37,280 nt of DNA from JAJYTL01 sp046705265 (GTDB lineage: Bacteria > Pseudomonadota > Alphaproteobacteria > Ferrovibrionales > Ferrovibrionaceae). The stretch covers positions 1 to 37,280 of the forward strand of contig JBJKQL010000129.1 of assembly GCA_046705265.1 (NCBI GenBank). The letters are read 5' to 3'. Positions 1 to 8,198 of this stretch are shown here, one piece after another; position 1 is the first letter of the stretch; each line of letters starts with the position of its first letter. The translations under genes were made by a program, and so were the position numbers. The notes under the pieces are model-generated. The model ran no database searches, was not told where the DNA came from, and saw only the letters and a list, made by a program, of their open reading frames with translations.

Positions 1-298
1 CAGCTTGGGAATCCCAAAACGCAAGAAAACCGCGGTCACCCCGCGGCTTTCCTGCAAATTCCATTACTTCCTCGACGCAGAAAGCCCTTGCCCCTAAGGG
101 CCTTCCGAATTTTTCACGTTCGACTAATTCCGCAATCTCTGTTGCTCCCGGGAACCCACGTTTCCACCCAAACCGATGCAACCGGTCGATTTCGGGGATC
201 TGGTCCGAGCCGTCGAGCGGGATCATTTCATAGTGATGACCCCGATCCCCTGAAGGGGATAAAATCCTGGCGCAACTTCTTTAGCAGCCGTGCCGCCA
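1..298. other. Left-edge stretch without a recognisable gene
   Basis: No open frame here resembles a known protein. It lies downstream of the minus-strand dehydrogenase gene. A 6-bp GC inverted repeat (CCGCGG at 30-35 and 41-46, 5-nt loop, followed by cttt) could be a weak hairpin, but it is too short to call a terminator. Confidence 0.5.
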
Positions 299-1171
299 TT
301 AGCGATGAAGCCCCGCCATCTGTTCGAGAACCGCGCAGACTGCGGCCGTATCCTTGCCGCCGAAGCCCTGGCTGATCACTGCGTTATAAAGCGGTACAGT
401 GGCGAAGAAGAGCGGCGCCGCCACGCCTAGGGTGTTCGCAACATTGGCGATGATCGCCATGTCCTTTTGCCAGACGTCATTTTTCATGGTTGGCGGATCA
501 TAACTATTGGCCGCCATCAGCGGCGCACGGAGTTCGAAGGCTCGAGACGTGCCGCCGCCGGTCGAAACCACCCTTACGATCGTTTCCGGATCGAGTCCGG
601 CCTTCATGCCGAGAACCATGGCTTCCGCCGCCGCCACATTGTGAACCGCGACCAGAAGATTGGCGACGACCTTCATCTTCATGCCGTTGCCAAAATCTCC
701 GACAAAATGGGAAACGCGGGTGAAGCCGGCAAACACGGGTTTCACTTTTTCGTAGGCAGTCGCCTCGCCGGACGCGAATACCGCAAGATCGGCGTTCACC
801 GCCTGAGCGCCGGTGCCGCTCAGCGGGCAATCGAGCATGACGATGCCGGCCCCGGCCAAAATATCGCGATTGCGCTGTTTGACCTCGATCGGAAACGTAC
901 TGAGCTCGCAGACAATCTGTCCATTGCGGCCGATAGAGGCAAGCGCCGCAGTGGTCTCGTCGAGGGCGGCGGTGGTGGCGAGGCTGGTCAACACCACATC
1001 CGCCGCCGTCGCAATTTCGGCCGCCGAATTCAGCGGTTCGGCTCCGAATTGTGCCAATGATTGGCAGCGTTCGGGCAGGATATCGAAGCCGACCACGGAA
1101 TGGCCGGCTTTTACGCAATTCCGCGCAATCGCCGATCCCATAATCCCGATACCGATGACGCCAACTTTCAC
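299..1171 (-). CDS. 3-hydroxyisobutyrate dehydrogenase-like NAD(P)-dependent oxidoreductase
   Basis: A 290-residue protein of the beta-hydroxyacid dehydrogenase family, close to the usual length. The N-terminal Rossmann domain starts with GIGIMG (residues 7-12). The substrate loop CPLSGTG follows at 115-121, and the family's GxGxxxK...N signature gives catalytic Lys167 with Asn171. Enzymes of this family oxidise 3-hydroxy acids, or reduce the matching semialdehydes, in the cytoplasm; the substrate here cannot be named. The GTG start overlaps the TetR stop codon by 4 bp (GTGA), so the two genes are translationally coupled. The neighbouring hydrolases and ABC importer suggest a step in the breakdown of an imported compound. 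The family is certain; the substrate is unknown. Confidence 0.85.
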   Translation of the reverse strand: MKVGVIGIGIMGSAIARNCVKAGHSVVGFDILPERCQSLAQFGAEPLNSAAEIATAADVVLTSLATTAALDETTAALASIGRNGQIVCELSTFPIEVKQRNRDILAGAGIVMLDCPLSGTGAQAVNADLAVFASGEATAYEKVKPVFAGFTRVSHFVGDFGNGMKMKVVANLLVAVHNVAAAEAMVLGMKAGLDPETIVRVVSTGGGTSRAFELRAPLMAANSYDPPTMKNDVWQKDMAIIANVANTLGVAAPLFFATVPLYNAVISQGFGGKDTAAVCAVLEQMAGLHR

Positions 1172-1884
1172 GATCCCCGTCCCCCTTTTGCGCCGGCCAT
1201 GCCATCAATTCCGCGCGGATGTCCGGGGTGCGTTCTGTCCAACAAAATATCGACCGCCCGGCTCACGATATCCGCGAAGTCATCGCTAACGCGGCTCTGG
1301 TAGATGTATTTGCGAACTGCGTAGTAGAACAGCCCGCCGTGCATGAGCCAGACTTCCTCGAGTTCGAGTTCGCTGATCGGAATCACGTCAGGGTCGGGCA
1401 GGTTGCGGTGATGGCGAAGTTCTGCGCATATCGGCTTCAAAAGCGCGTTTTCGACGATGCGGATGTAGCGCCGATTGATGTCGTGGCCCATAAGCGCCGA
1501 GAACATGTAGATTCGTACCCATTCGTAGGTATAAGTGGCGCGCGAATAGGCGTCATAGAAATCGGCAAGGCGATCCTTCAGCGGCCGCGAACGATCCCCG
1601 ATCAGCTTAGCCCAGGCCGGGTTTATCCGGTTCAGAAAGACCTCACGGAAGACGCGGTCGATCAAATCCTGCTTGGTCGCGAAGTAGCGATAGAGCAAGG
1701 GCTGGGCAATGCCGGCACGCTCGGCAAATTCGCGCGTTTGACCGCTGAAGCCGACCTCCGCGAAAAAACGAATCGCTTCGTCGACAATCTGACGTTCACG
1801 ATCCGCCGCGGGCAGCCGGCGCGGGGCACGTGCGCGGGATGGCCTGGTTTCGGCTTCACTTCGGCGGCGGACAGGATTGGCCAC
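1168..1884 (-). CDS. TetR/AcrR-family transcriptional regulator
   Basis: A 238-residue protein with a basic N-terminal extension and then a TetR DNA-binding domain at about residues 30-76. The helix-turn-helix ends in the typical LLYRYFATKQDL segment. The C-terminal ligand-binding half matches no particular subfamily that I can name. The start is GTG with a GGGAG upstream. The gene is co-translated with the following dehydrogenase gene. It is the only transcription factor in the left-hand island, so it is the best candidate to control the catabolic and ABC operons, probably as a repressor released by a pathway intermediate. A GCGATC-N7-GATCGC inverted repeat 34-52 bp upstream could be its own operator. 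Confidence 0.88.
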   Translation of the reverse strand: MANPVRRRSEAETRPSRARAPRRLPAADRERQIVDEAIRFFAEVGFSGQTREFAERAGIAQPLLYRYFATKQDLIDRVFREVFLNRINPAWAKLIGDRSRPLKDRLADFYDAYSRATYTYEWVRIYMFSALMGHDINRRYIRIVENALLKPICAELRHHRNLPDPDVIPISELELEEVWLMHGGLFYYAVRKYIYQSRVSDDFADIVSRAVDILLDRTHPGHPRGIDGMAGAKGGRGS

Positions 1885-1917
1885 GGGCTTGGTCTCCCTG
1901 AGAGGTGTACCGGGTCA

Positions 1918-1936
1918 GCGATCGATACGGGATCGC
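1918..1936. promoter_or_regulatory. Inverted repeat upstream of the TetR gene
   Basis: GCGATC-N7-GATCGC is a perfect 6-bp dyad with a 7-bp spacer, 34-52 bp before the TetR start codon. Its position suits autoregulation. No protein contact can be shown from sequence, and GATC-rich dyads arise easily by chance in GC-rich DNA. Confidence 0.35.
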
Positions 1937-1984
1937 CAAGGCTGCGTCAACGGCACATCGCACCGCATATCCGGCCCCTGATCA

Positions 1985-3751
1985 TCATGCGCATCCCGCA
2001 TCGCCGGCTTCTTTGGGCGGGACGATCGGCAATAAGAGATAGGCCGCATGAGAGGGGTTTGTGTGCAGTGCTACCCGATTGGCAAAAATTTCAGGCGGCC
2101 GATCGCGGAGATCGTCATGCAGAAAAGGTCCGCAACCGGTCATCTCATTCTTGAAGTTTGACAGGTGTCCGCCGCTTGCACCGCCGTATTCGTAATCCTT
2201 GCCGCGCACGGTGAGCGCAATGCGGTGACCCGCCGGGACCACGATCGAGGTCGGCCATATCTCGACCTCGACTTCGACGGGCTGGTCGGGCTTGAGTGGC
2301 AAGACCTCGTCGTGGGTATGATAGGGACGATAGGGTTTGCTCAGTAGCGGATCGAGTTTCCGCTGCGAGGCACGAAGCCAACCTTGGCCGATCGGCGTGT
2401 GGGGATCGATCGCCCCTTGGAATACCACTTCCTCGCCGCTTGGGGCAAAGATCCGAAGAACCAGAAACAGATCGGCGTCAACAGTCGAAGCGGAAACCAG
2501 GAACTTGGCTGCTGATGGACCGGTGATCTCGGTTTCCGTCTCGACAGGAGACGAAAGGAACGTGAGACCCTCGCCCATCGCATCGTACGCGGCGTGAGCA
2601 GCGGTCATTGGCGGATCGGCCGAGAGGGAGCTTCTGTCAAAGTCAAGATAGAAACGCGTCCAGCGCGTTCTCGGGATCGGCCAACCGGCCTCCATTCGCA
2701 TGGTGAAGCCGCCGATCCGCCGCACCTGTAGCTGCACCCTTGGCTGTTTGTCCCAACCGTTCCGCCTGCCTTTGAGGAAGTGATCGAAGAAGCGCTTCTG
2801 GAGCGCGATCCCATAATCGGTATAAAAGCTGGTCCAATGTTCAAGCCCGTGGCATTCAAGCCATTTTTCTCGCGCTGCCGCGCGCATGAATCCTTCAAAG
2901 TTGCCCCGAGGATGTAGGCCCTGGCCGCCCCAGTTGGCGGCCGAGAGGAAAGGCGTCGTAACCTTGGTCCAGTCCGGCGAACGAGCCTTGTGATAGTCGT
3001 CGTCAAGAGGGTGAGCAAGGATGTCACTGCCGAAATCACAACGGCTCTTTTGCAGATCCTCGTCGAGCAGCGTCTCCGGGCCACAGACCAAATCGCCCGT
3101 AGCGCGGCTTTTGGGGCCGCGCGAACCAAGGCCGTGTTGCACGGTCTTGACCTGCATGTCATACCAGTTGGCCCAGAAGGTGCTGAGAATCCCGCCGTGA
3201 TGCGTCATGTCACGATACCAATCTGCGGCCCCTTCCCAGATGCACATCGCGGCAAGGTGCGGCGGCTGCTGTGCCGCGACCAGCCACTGATTGATGCCGT
3301 AATACGAAATGCCGTTGAGACCGACCTTGCCGTTGCTCCATGGCGCTTCGCCGGCCCATTCGATGCAATTGTAAAAGTCCTTGGTCTCGCGCGGGGAAAA
3401 ATGATCGATGTATCCCGGTGAACGGCCGCAGCCTCGCGAATCGACGCGGACGCAGACGTACCCGTCGGGAACCCATTTCTCCGGGTCGACAACCTCCCAG
3501 TTTTGGTACTTATTCGTCGAGCCGGCGGCGACGTCGGGGTGATTTTCGATCATGCGTTGCCAGGCGCTTGGATAGCCTTCCTGAAAGGCCAGGCCCTTGG
3601 CATAGGGGCCGTAGCTGAGAATCACCGGATAGCGGCCCTCGGCCACAGGCCGAAAAACATCGGCTCGCAGGATGAGCCCATCGTCCATTGCGATCGGCAC
3701 GTCCCAGTCGATCCGCATATCGTCGCGGGTGCCGCTCTTGATCTTATCCAT
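1985..3751 (-). CDS. CocE/NonD-family acyl hydrolase (X-Pro dipeptidyl-peptidase-like)
   Basis: A 588-residue serine hydrolase of the CocE/NonD family. The N-terminal alpha/beta-hydrolase domain carries the nucleophile motif GISYYG (Ser149). His305 is a candidate catalytic His. The usual Gly-Trp-x-Asp acid motif is not evident: the region reads ANWGGQG near residue 272. From about residue 380 a C-terminal jelly-roll domain typical of X-Pro dipeptidyl-peptidases follows. Family members cleave esters and amides such as cocaine, cephalosporin esters or Xaa-Pro peptides. No signal peptide is visible, so it is likely cytoplasmic. It lies 32 bp after the PEP-synthase-like gene, probably in the same transcript. 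Its context beside an importer and an amidohydrolase supports a catabolic role; the substrate is unknown. Confidence 0.85.
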   Translation of the reverse strand: MDKIKSGTRDDMRIDWDVPIAMDDGLILRADVFRPVAEGRYPVILSYGPYAKGLAFQEGYPSAWQRMIENHPDVAAGSTNKYQNWEVVDPEKWVPDGYVCVRVDSRGCGRSPGYIDHFSPRETKDFYNCIEWAGEAPWSNGKVGLNGISYYGINQWLVAAQQPPHLAAMCIWEGAADWYRDMTHHGGILSTFWANWYDMQVKTVQHGLGSRGPKSRATGDLVCGPETLLDEDLQKSRCDFGSDILAHPLDDDYHKARSPDWTKVTTPFLSAANWGGQGLHPRGNFEGFMRAAAREKWLECHGLEHWTSFYTDYGIALQKRFFDHFLKGRRNGWDKQPRVQLQVRRIGGFTMRMEAGWPIPRTRWTRFYLDFDRSSLSADPPMTAAHAAYDAMGEGLTFLSSPVETETEITGPSAAKFLVSASTVDADLFLVLRIFAPSGEEVVFQGAIDPHTPIGQGWLRASQRKLDPLLSKPYRPYHTHDEVLPLKPDQPVEVEVEIWPTSIVVPAGHRIALTVRGKDYEYGGASGGHLSNFKNEMTGCGPFLHDDLRDRPPEIFANRVALHTNPSHAAYLLLPIVPPKEAGDAGCA

Positions 3752-3783
3752 CGACGATCCCGCCAGCGCTCCCTATTTCAAAG

Positions 3784-5070
3784 TCAGCGCATCCAGCGCA
3801 CGACGCCCGCCATGCCGTCGACCGCAACGGTCGCTCCATCCGGAATCCGCCGTGTCGCGTTCAAGACTCCGAGCACCATCGGAACACCGCGCTCGCGAGC
3901 GAGAGAGGCAAGGTGCGACGTGCTGCCGCCAAGCTCGGCGACGACCCCATTGACCATCGGCAGCACTTGCGCGAGCGCCGGCCCTGGAACTTGAGTCACC
4001 AGAATGTCGCCCGGGCCGATACGCCCGAGTTCGCATTCGCACGTTACGACGCAAGCCCGCCCCTGACCCCAGCCGACGCCGGATGGCTGACCATTGATGT
4101 GTGGATGCCGCAACCAAATCTCATCCGGAACGTCGTCGCTGTTTTGCAGATGCAGGGGCCGCGCCTGCAGAAGCGTGAAACCGCGATCGTCCTTGGCCCA
4201 TTCAATCTCGACCGGCCGGCCCATGAGCTCTTCGGCCCCGAGCAGAAGCTGCCCGAGTTCGCTTGCCTCGGCATCGCTAAGGCAGGCCACGTCGCCACGA
4301 TCGTTAGCGGCCAGGCGTCCGGGTGCCCGATGGCCACGGCCGCAGCCTTCCTGATGATGGGGTCTGCCAGGCTGATTACGGCGCACCGATCCATCCCTGC
4401 CGAGTTCGATATGATCCGGCACGACTTCGCCCTGCGCGATAGCGGAACCGAGACCGGGGGTCGCGCTCAAGATCATGCAGTCGTCAGCGGTCTGACTGAG
4501 GCCGCCGCCCGAGGCGTACGCCTCGACAAGGGGCTGAATGAGAACCGCCATGGCGGTCTCGGCGGGGTCAATATTATGGCCGGCCATGTAGCGAAGCGCG
4601 CGGCTTGACCATAACGCGGCCCAGCAGGCTCGCACGGCGGTAAGAAAATCGGCTTGTGAGGCGACTCCGAGGTAGCTTTCAAACTGTCCCGCGAAGCTCG
4701 ATCCCAGACGGTCCTCGACCAGCGCCGAAGAACGCACGGCGAGGCGAATTCCCGGCGCCGAGGTGATGGTTCGCCAGACCGCAAGGAGGCTTTCCGCGAT
4801 CTCGGGCGCGATCGGCTGTTCCATCAACCCGAGCTTGACGCGCAGAGCGTGCCGGCGTGGCTCAATTCCGGTTGTTTGAAAGACCGCGCGGGCCGATCCA
4901 CCAAGCCCCAGAGATTCAATCTGCTTCCAGTACGCCGCCGCATCGAGACAGAAGCCACCCGGTGTCGGCAAGCCGGCCTGGGCGAGGAGGGCCTGGTTCG
5001 CAGTCTTGGGGCCGAACCGCGTCGCGTCACGCGCTGCAGCATCAAGAAGTGGATGCACGAATTTGGTCAC
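3784..5070 (-). CDS. PEP-synthase-like protein: ATP-grasp plus phospho-His swivel domain
   Basis: A 428-residue protein. The N-terminal PPDK/PEP-synthase ATP-binding domain includes VRSSALVEDRLGSSFAGQ at about residues 112-129. The C-terminal PEP-utiliser swivel domain carries the phosphohistidine in GGSTSHLASLARERG. The PEP/pyruvate-binding TIM barrel of PEP synthase is absent, and the order is ATP-grasp then swivel. Such proteins can phosphorylate another substrate through a His relay, as phenylphosphate synthase and rifampicin phosphotransferase do. It may therefore activate a catabolic substrate with ATP rather than act on pyruvate. The start is GTG with GAGGGC upstream. It lies between the M24 and CocE genes, probably in one operon. 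An unusual His/Gly/Arg-rich stretch sits near residues 235-265. Confidence 0.8.
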   Translation of the reverse strand: MTKFVHPLLDAAARDATRFGPKTANQALLAQAGLPTPGGFCLDAAAYWKQIESLGLGGSARAVFQTTGIEPRRHALRVKLGLMEQPIAPEIAESLLAVWRTITSAPGIRLAVRSSALVEDRLGSSFAGQFESYLGVASQADFLTAVRACWAALWSSRALRYMAGHNIDPAETAMAVLIQPLVEAYASGGGLSQTADDCMILSATPGLGSAIAQGEVVPDHIELGRDGSVRRNQPGRPHHQEGCGRGHRAPGRLAANDRGDVACLSDAEASELGQLLLGAEELMGRPVEIEWAKDDRGFTLLQARPLHLQNSDDVPDEIWLRHPHINGQPSGVGWGQGRACVVTCECELGRIGPGDILVTQVPGPALAQVLPMVNGVVAELGGSTSHLASLARERGVPMVLGVLNATRRIPDGATVAVDGMAGVVRWMR

Positions 5071-5155
5071 GGCAAGCCCTCATTCGAATGCCGAAGACCC
5101 GGCCGGAAGGCTGCACTCTCCGCTCGAAGGCATTGTGGCGCGGCGCGCACGGTCG

Positions 5156-6424
5156 TCAAAGACCGAGAGTGGAATAACCCGGCATCGGGTCGACGACGGT
5201 GATCCGTTCGACCGGAAAATGAGAGATCAGCTCGGTGCGGTCGGGATGGACGATCAGCATCTCCTCGATCCGGACCCCCCATTGCAGCGGCTTGCCATGC
5301 TGGGTTTCGAGTGCGAACACCATACCGGGCTTGATTTCGACGGGATGATCCAGCGACCAAATGCGCGAAATCACCGGCTGATCATATTGCGCGAGACCTA
5401 GTCCGTGGCCCCAGAGATTCGCTGCCGCCTGATCTTCCTCCGCGTAGCCCCAGGCTTCTTTGGCGGAGGGCCATTTCGAGGCGATTTCGCGCGTGGTGGT
5501 ACCTGCCTTGACTGCCTTGATGGCGTCATAGAGCCACTTAAGCGCGGTGGCATAGACGTCATTCTGCTCCTGGCTCGGCTCCTTGCCAACGCAATAGGTA
5601 CGATAATAGCAGGACTTGTAGCCGTTCCATGTCAGTGCCGCCAAGTCCATAAACACGATATCCCCGGGCTGAATAATGCGGTCGGAGAAGTTGCGCCAGT
5701 TCGGCCAGGTGTTCGGGCCCGAAGACACGATCACGTCCTCGACATCTTCCATACCCGGAATCGAATACAGAAATTCCATGATATGTGCCGTCACCTGATT
5801 CTCCGTGCGGCCCGGCTTCAGGAACTTCATGCATTCCCAATGCGCCGCATCGCCAATCGCACCGACAATGCGCATGCATTCCTGTTCATCCTCGTTCTTA
5901 ACGGCGCGGGCTTCCATCATGGCAGTCATGCCGTCGGTCCAGTCGATGCCTGAATCCTTAAAAGCTTGCAGCATGTTGATGTCGATGAAGTCGACCCCGA
6001 GCTTCATGCCCCCGACATTGGCCTTCTTCATTTCCTCGATGATGGCGTTGGTGAACTTCTTCACTTGTTGCGTCGAGGCCGGCCCCGCCGCGCCTTTGAT
6101 CCATGCATAAGACCACCGCACGTTGCGCTTCGGGATCCAGGGCGAATGGCGCTCGATCTGCATGCCTATATCGCCCTGCTCGAAAAGCACCGGAGCATCG
6201 TCACCGCAAAGCATGGCATAGCGAAGCCCGGGCTTCAGCCGGTTCCAACCCGGTGTCATCGTGCTCGTCACGTATCGCACGTTTTCATCGTACATCAGAA
6301 GAAGTGCGCCAAGCCCGTGGGCCTTCATACGCTCGCGCGCACGTTCCAAGCGATATTTGCGCAATCGATCCCAATTGACGCGTTCTTGCCAATCCATACC
6401 CAGTATGCCAAAGCTCGCGCTCAT
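5156..6424 (-). CDS. M24 (creatinase/aminopeptidase-fold) protein with altered metal site
   Basis: A 422-residue pita-bread-fold protein. It has an N-terminal creatinase-like domain (about 20-165) and a C-terminal M24 domain (about 175-400). The expected metal ligands align as Asp260, Cys272 (normally Asp in the SDxTRT motif), His340 in GHGLG, Glu373 and Glu387. The upstream active-site His of aminopeptidases is also not apparent (the segment reads NTWPNW). Some M24 members are not peptidases, for example creatinase and the DMSP lyase DddP, so this could be an amidinohydrolase, lyase or similar enzyme. It has a strong CAGGAG ribosome-binding site and heads a likely operon with the PEP-synthase-like and CocE genes. 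A TGATCATTTGATCA site lies about 210 bp upstream. Confidence 0.85.
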   Translation of the reverse strand: MSASFGILGMDWQERVNWDRLRKYRLERARERMKAHGLGALLLMYDENVRYVTSTMTPGWNRLKPGLRYAMLCGDDAPVLFEQGDIGMQIERHSPWIPKRNVRWSYAWIKGAAGPASTQQVKKFTNAIIEEMKKANVGGMKLGVDFIDINMLQAFKDSGIDWTDGMTAMMEARAVKNEDEQECMRIVGAIGDAAHWECMKFLKPGRTENQVTAHIMEFLYSIPGMEDVEDVIVSSGPNTWPNWRNFSDRIIQPGDIVFMDLAALTWNGYKSCYYRTYCVGKEPSQEQNDVYATALKWLYDAIKAVKAGTTTREIASKWPSAKEAWGYAEEDQAAANLWGHGLGLAQYDQPVISRIWSLDHPVEIKPGMVFALETQHGKPLQWGVRIEEMLIVHPDRTELISHFPVERITVVDPMPGYSTLGL

Positions 6425-6632
6425 ATCGATCTCCTGTCCGGGGAGGCAAATCCACCCACGCGGGATGGGATTCCGTGGTTGTCAGATCAATTTCTCGACG
6501 TTTCCCCTCACGGTGCGTTTGCGCACCGTGTTGTATGCTTGGTTGGGCCGCCCGAGGCTACGGTGTGGCCAGATCTTTTCTCCGCCGCCGAGGCCAAATG
6601 TTTTCAGATCAGATGCAAGGGCCGCGGCGTTC

Positions 6633-6646
6633 TGATCATTTGATCA
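6633..6646. promoter_or_regulatory. Putative operator, copy 1 (TGATCATTTGATCA)
   Basis: Two TGATCA hexamers separated by TT form a near-perfect 14-bp dyad, in the 282-bp gap between the M24 gene and the Gfo/Idh/MocA gene. Closely related sites occur at 7826-7839 (1 mismatch) and 7992-8005 (inverted, 2 mismatches). Repetition in the promoter regions of neighbouring operons supports a shared binding site, perhaps for the TetR protein. Confidence 0.5.
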
Positions 6647-6706
6647 ACATTATAACCCGGGCGGCGATCCCGCAACCGGGATTCGCTGCCGTCGGCGAAA
6701 AGCACG

Positions 6707-7702
6707 TTACGCGCCCACCTGTTCAACCATACCGCTCCCGGCGGATTTGAACACGGCCTCGAGCGCCGCGATGTTCCAGATCATTTCTTCTTGCGACATA
6801 GGATAAACACCTCGGCCTTGGGCGGCATCGGCGAAGGACTCGATATTCGCGCGGATGGGGGAGGCGGCTGGAAAGTCGAGACGCTCATGCCGATCGCCCT
6901 TATGACAAACGATCAGTGCCGTACCGCCTGGCGCGTCGGGGTGGCTGAAGTCGCGGATATCCGCCCATGCATCAGTACCGTAGAGGGCGAAGCGGCCATC
7001 ATAGGGCGTGGTCAGCACGGCGCCGATCAAGGCTTGAGCGCCACTCTGGAACATCGCCAGAACGCCGAGCGTGTCGCCATTGGCGAGAGGACTTGCAAGT
7101 GTTTTGACATTGGCGAAGACCCGATCGACCGGGCCGAGAAAACTGATCGAGAGATCAAGCATGTGAACGCCCGTCGCGGTCATCGGGCCTGCCGGACCCT
7201 CGTCCATGGAAAGCCGCCAATTGTCCGCCGGGAGGTCAAGAAATTTATCCTGGTTAAAGGTAGCCTCGATTTGCAGGGGCGTACCAAGCTCGCCGGCCGC
7301 AACGCGCCGGCGCAGTTCCGAAACGGCCGGATCAAAGCGCCGCTCATGGCCGACGCCGAGCGTGACACGGCTGCCATTGCAGGCGGCGATCGCTGTTTCG
7401 GCGTCTCGACGGTTCAAGGCCAGCGGCTTTTCGCAAAAAACGTGCTTTCCGGCGGCCGCAGCCGCGAGAATCTGATCGAGGTGGGTAGAGTGCGGCGTGC
7501 AAAGGATCACCGCATCCAGCGCCGCGTCTTGAAGCAGCGTCGGATAATCAGTGCAGACGTCAAGACCCTGCGCAGCGGCAAAGTCGCTGCCCGCGCGGCC
7601 GCGAGTCACAGCTCGGATGATTTCGACCTTTTCGCTGCCAGCGAGCATCCGAACGATCGTCCGACCCCACCAGCCAAGCCCTACGACGGCCGCCTTGAGC
7701 AT
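6707..7702 (-). CDS. Gfo/Idh/MocA-family NAD(P)-dependent oxidoreductase
   Basis: A 331-residue protein of the usual family length. The N-terminal Rossmann fold has VGLGWWG at residues 7-13, the family signature EKPLALN (Glu91-Lys92-Pro93) follows, and the C-terminal half is the alpha/beta substrate domain. Family members oxidise or reduce sugars, inositols and related hydroxy compounds in the cytoplasm. The GAGGAA ribosome-binding site is well placed. A 282-bp gap with its own putative operator separates it from the downstream M24 gene, so it may be a separate transcript. It is divergent from the ABC importer operon and shares the 7703-8198 control region. The substrate cannot be assigned. 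Confidence 0.85.
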   Translation of the reverse strand: MLKAAVVGLGWWGRTIVRMLAGSEKVEIIRAVTRGRAGSDFAAAQGLDVCTDYPTLLQDAALDAVILCTPHSTHLDQILAAAAAGKHVFCEKPLALNRRDAETAIAACNGSRVTLGVGHERRFDPAVSELRRRVAAGELGTPLQIEATFNQDKFLDLPADNWRLSMDEGPAGPMTATGVHMLDLSISFLGPVDRVFANVKTLASPLANGDTLGVLAMFQSGAQALIGAVLTTPYDGRFALYGTDAWADIRDFSHPDAPGGTALIVCHKGDRHERLDFPAASPIRANIESFADAAQGRGVYPMSQEEMIWNIAALEAVFKSAGSGMVEQVGA

Positions 7703-7825
7703 CCAATTCCTCTTCGCGAGCCCAAAGTCGTGCGCGAGGCAAGACGAAACTTGTTGCCAGGGGAAACCCGGTTCGTACGGCCAAGACCACCCCGCGCACG
7801 CATAGCGCCTTCGCGTTTGATATTT

Positions 7826-7839
7826 TTATCATTTGATCA
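7826..7839. promoter_or_regulatory. Putative operator, copy 2
   Basis: TTATCATTTGATCA matches the 6633-6646 site at 13 of 14 positions. It lies about 125 bp upstream of the Gfo/Idh/MocA start and 360 bp upstream of the ABC operon start. Confidence 0.45.
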
Positions 7840-7991
7840 GCTGAAACGTCAATGGCGACCCGCGGCATCGACGAGCGGTCCCGCGCGCGACAACGCCAGA
7901 GAACCAGTCGCCTTATGTCCCCCATTGCAGAAAGCGACCGCCGTCCCGTCCGCCACTTTTCTCTAGACGATGAGCGGGAGCCCACGCATAG

Positions 7992-8005
7992 TTAGCAAAT
8001 GATCA
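7992..8005. promoter_or_regulatory. Putative operator, copy 3 (inverted)
   Basis: TTAGCAAATGATCA is, on the other strand, TGATCATTTGCTAA, which matches copy 1 at 12 of 14 positions. It lies about 195 bp upstream of the solute-binding protein start. Confidence 0.4.
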
Positions 8006-8198
8006 GGCAGAGGATTTTTACTTCGTGCGGTCATGTTTCGAGGCAAAGATCAAAGATCGGCGGCACCACCGCCGGCATGACTCTCCGGTCTAAATCCGGC
8101 GCGAGATAAGGCGCCACGGAGAGATGGGAAGAAACGGATCCAAGGGTGAAGGCCGTCGACTGGACGGAGACCCTGGGATCATTTTATGGGAGGAAGGC

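Larger units (their letters stand above)
7703..8198. promoter_or_regulatory. Divergent control region between the oxidoreductase and ABC operons
   Basis: Nearly 500 bp without a credible gene. It contains two copies of the TGATCATTTGATCA-like motif (7826-7839 and 7992-8005) and a GGGAGG ribosome-binding site (8188-8193) for the solute-binding protein. An in-frame ATG at 8124 would extend that protein, but the extension lacks signal-peptide character. Confidence 0.5.

Noticed and set aside
4290..4400. Possible double frameshift in the PEP-synthase-like gene, because the translation turns His/Gly/Arg-rich for about 30 residues.
   Set aside because: The frame stays open, both flanks are in the same frame, and the linker between the ATP-grasp and swivel domains is variable in this family. 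The other frame does not give a clearly better match.
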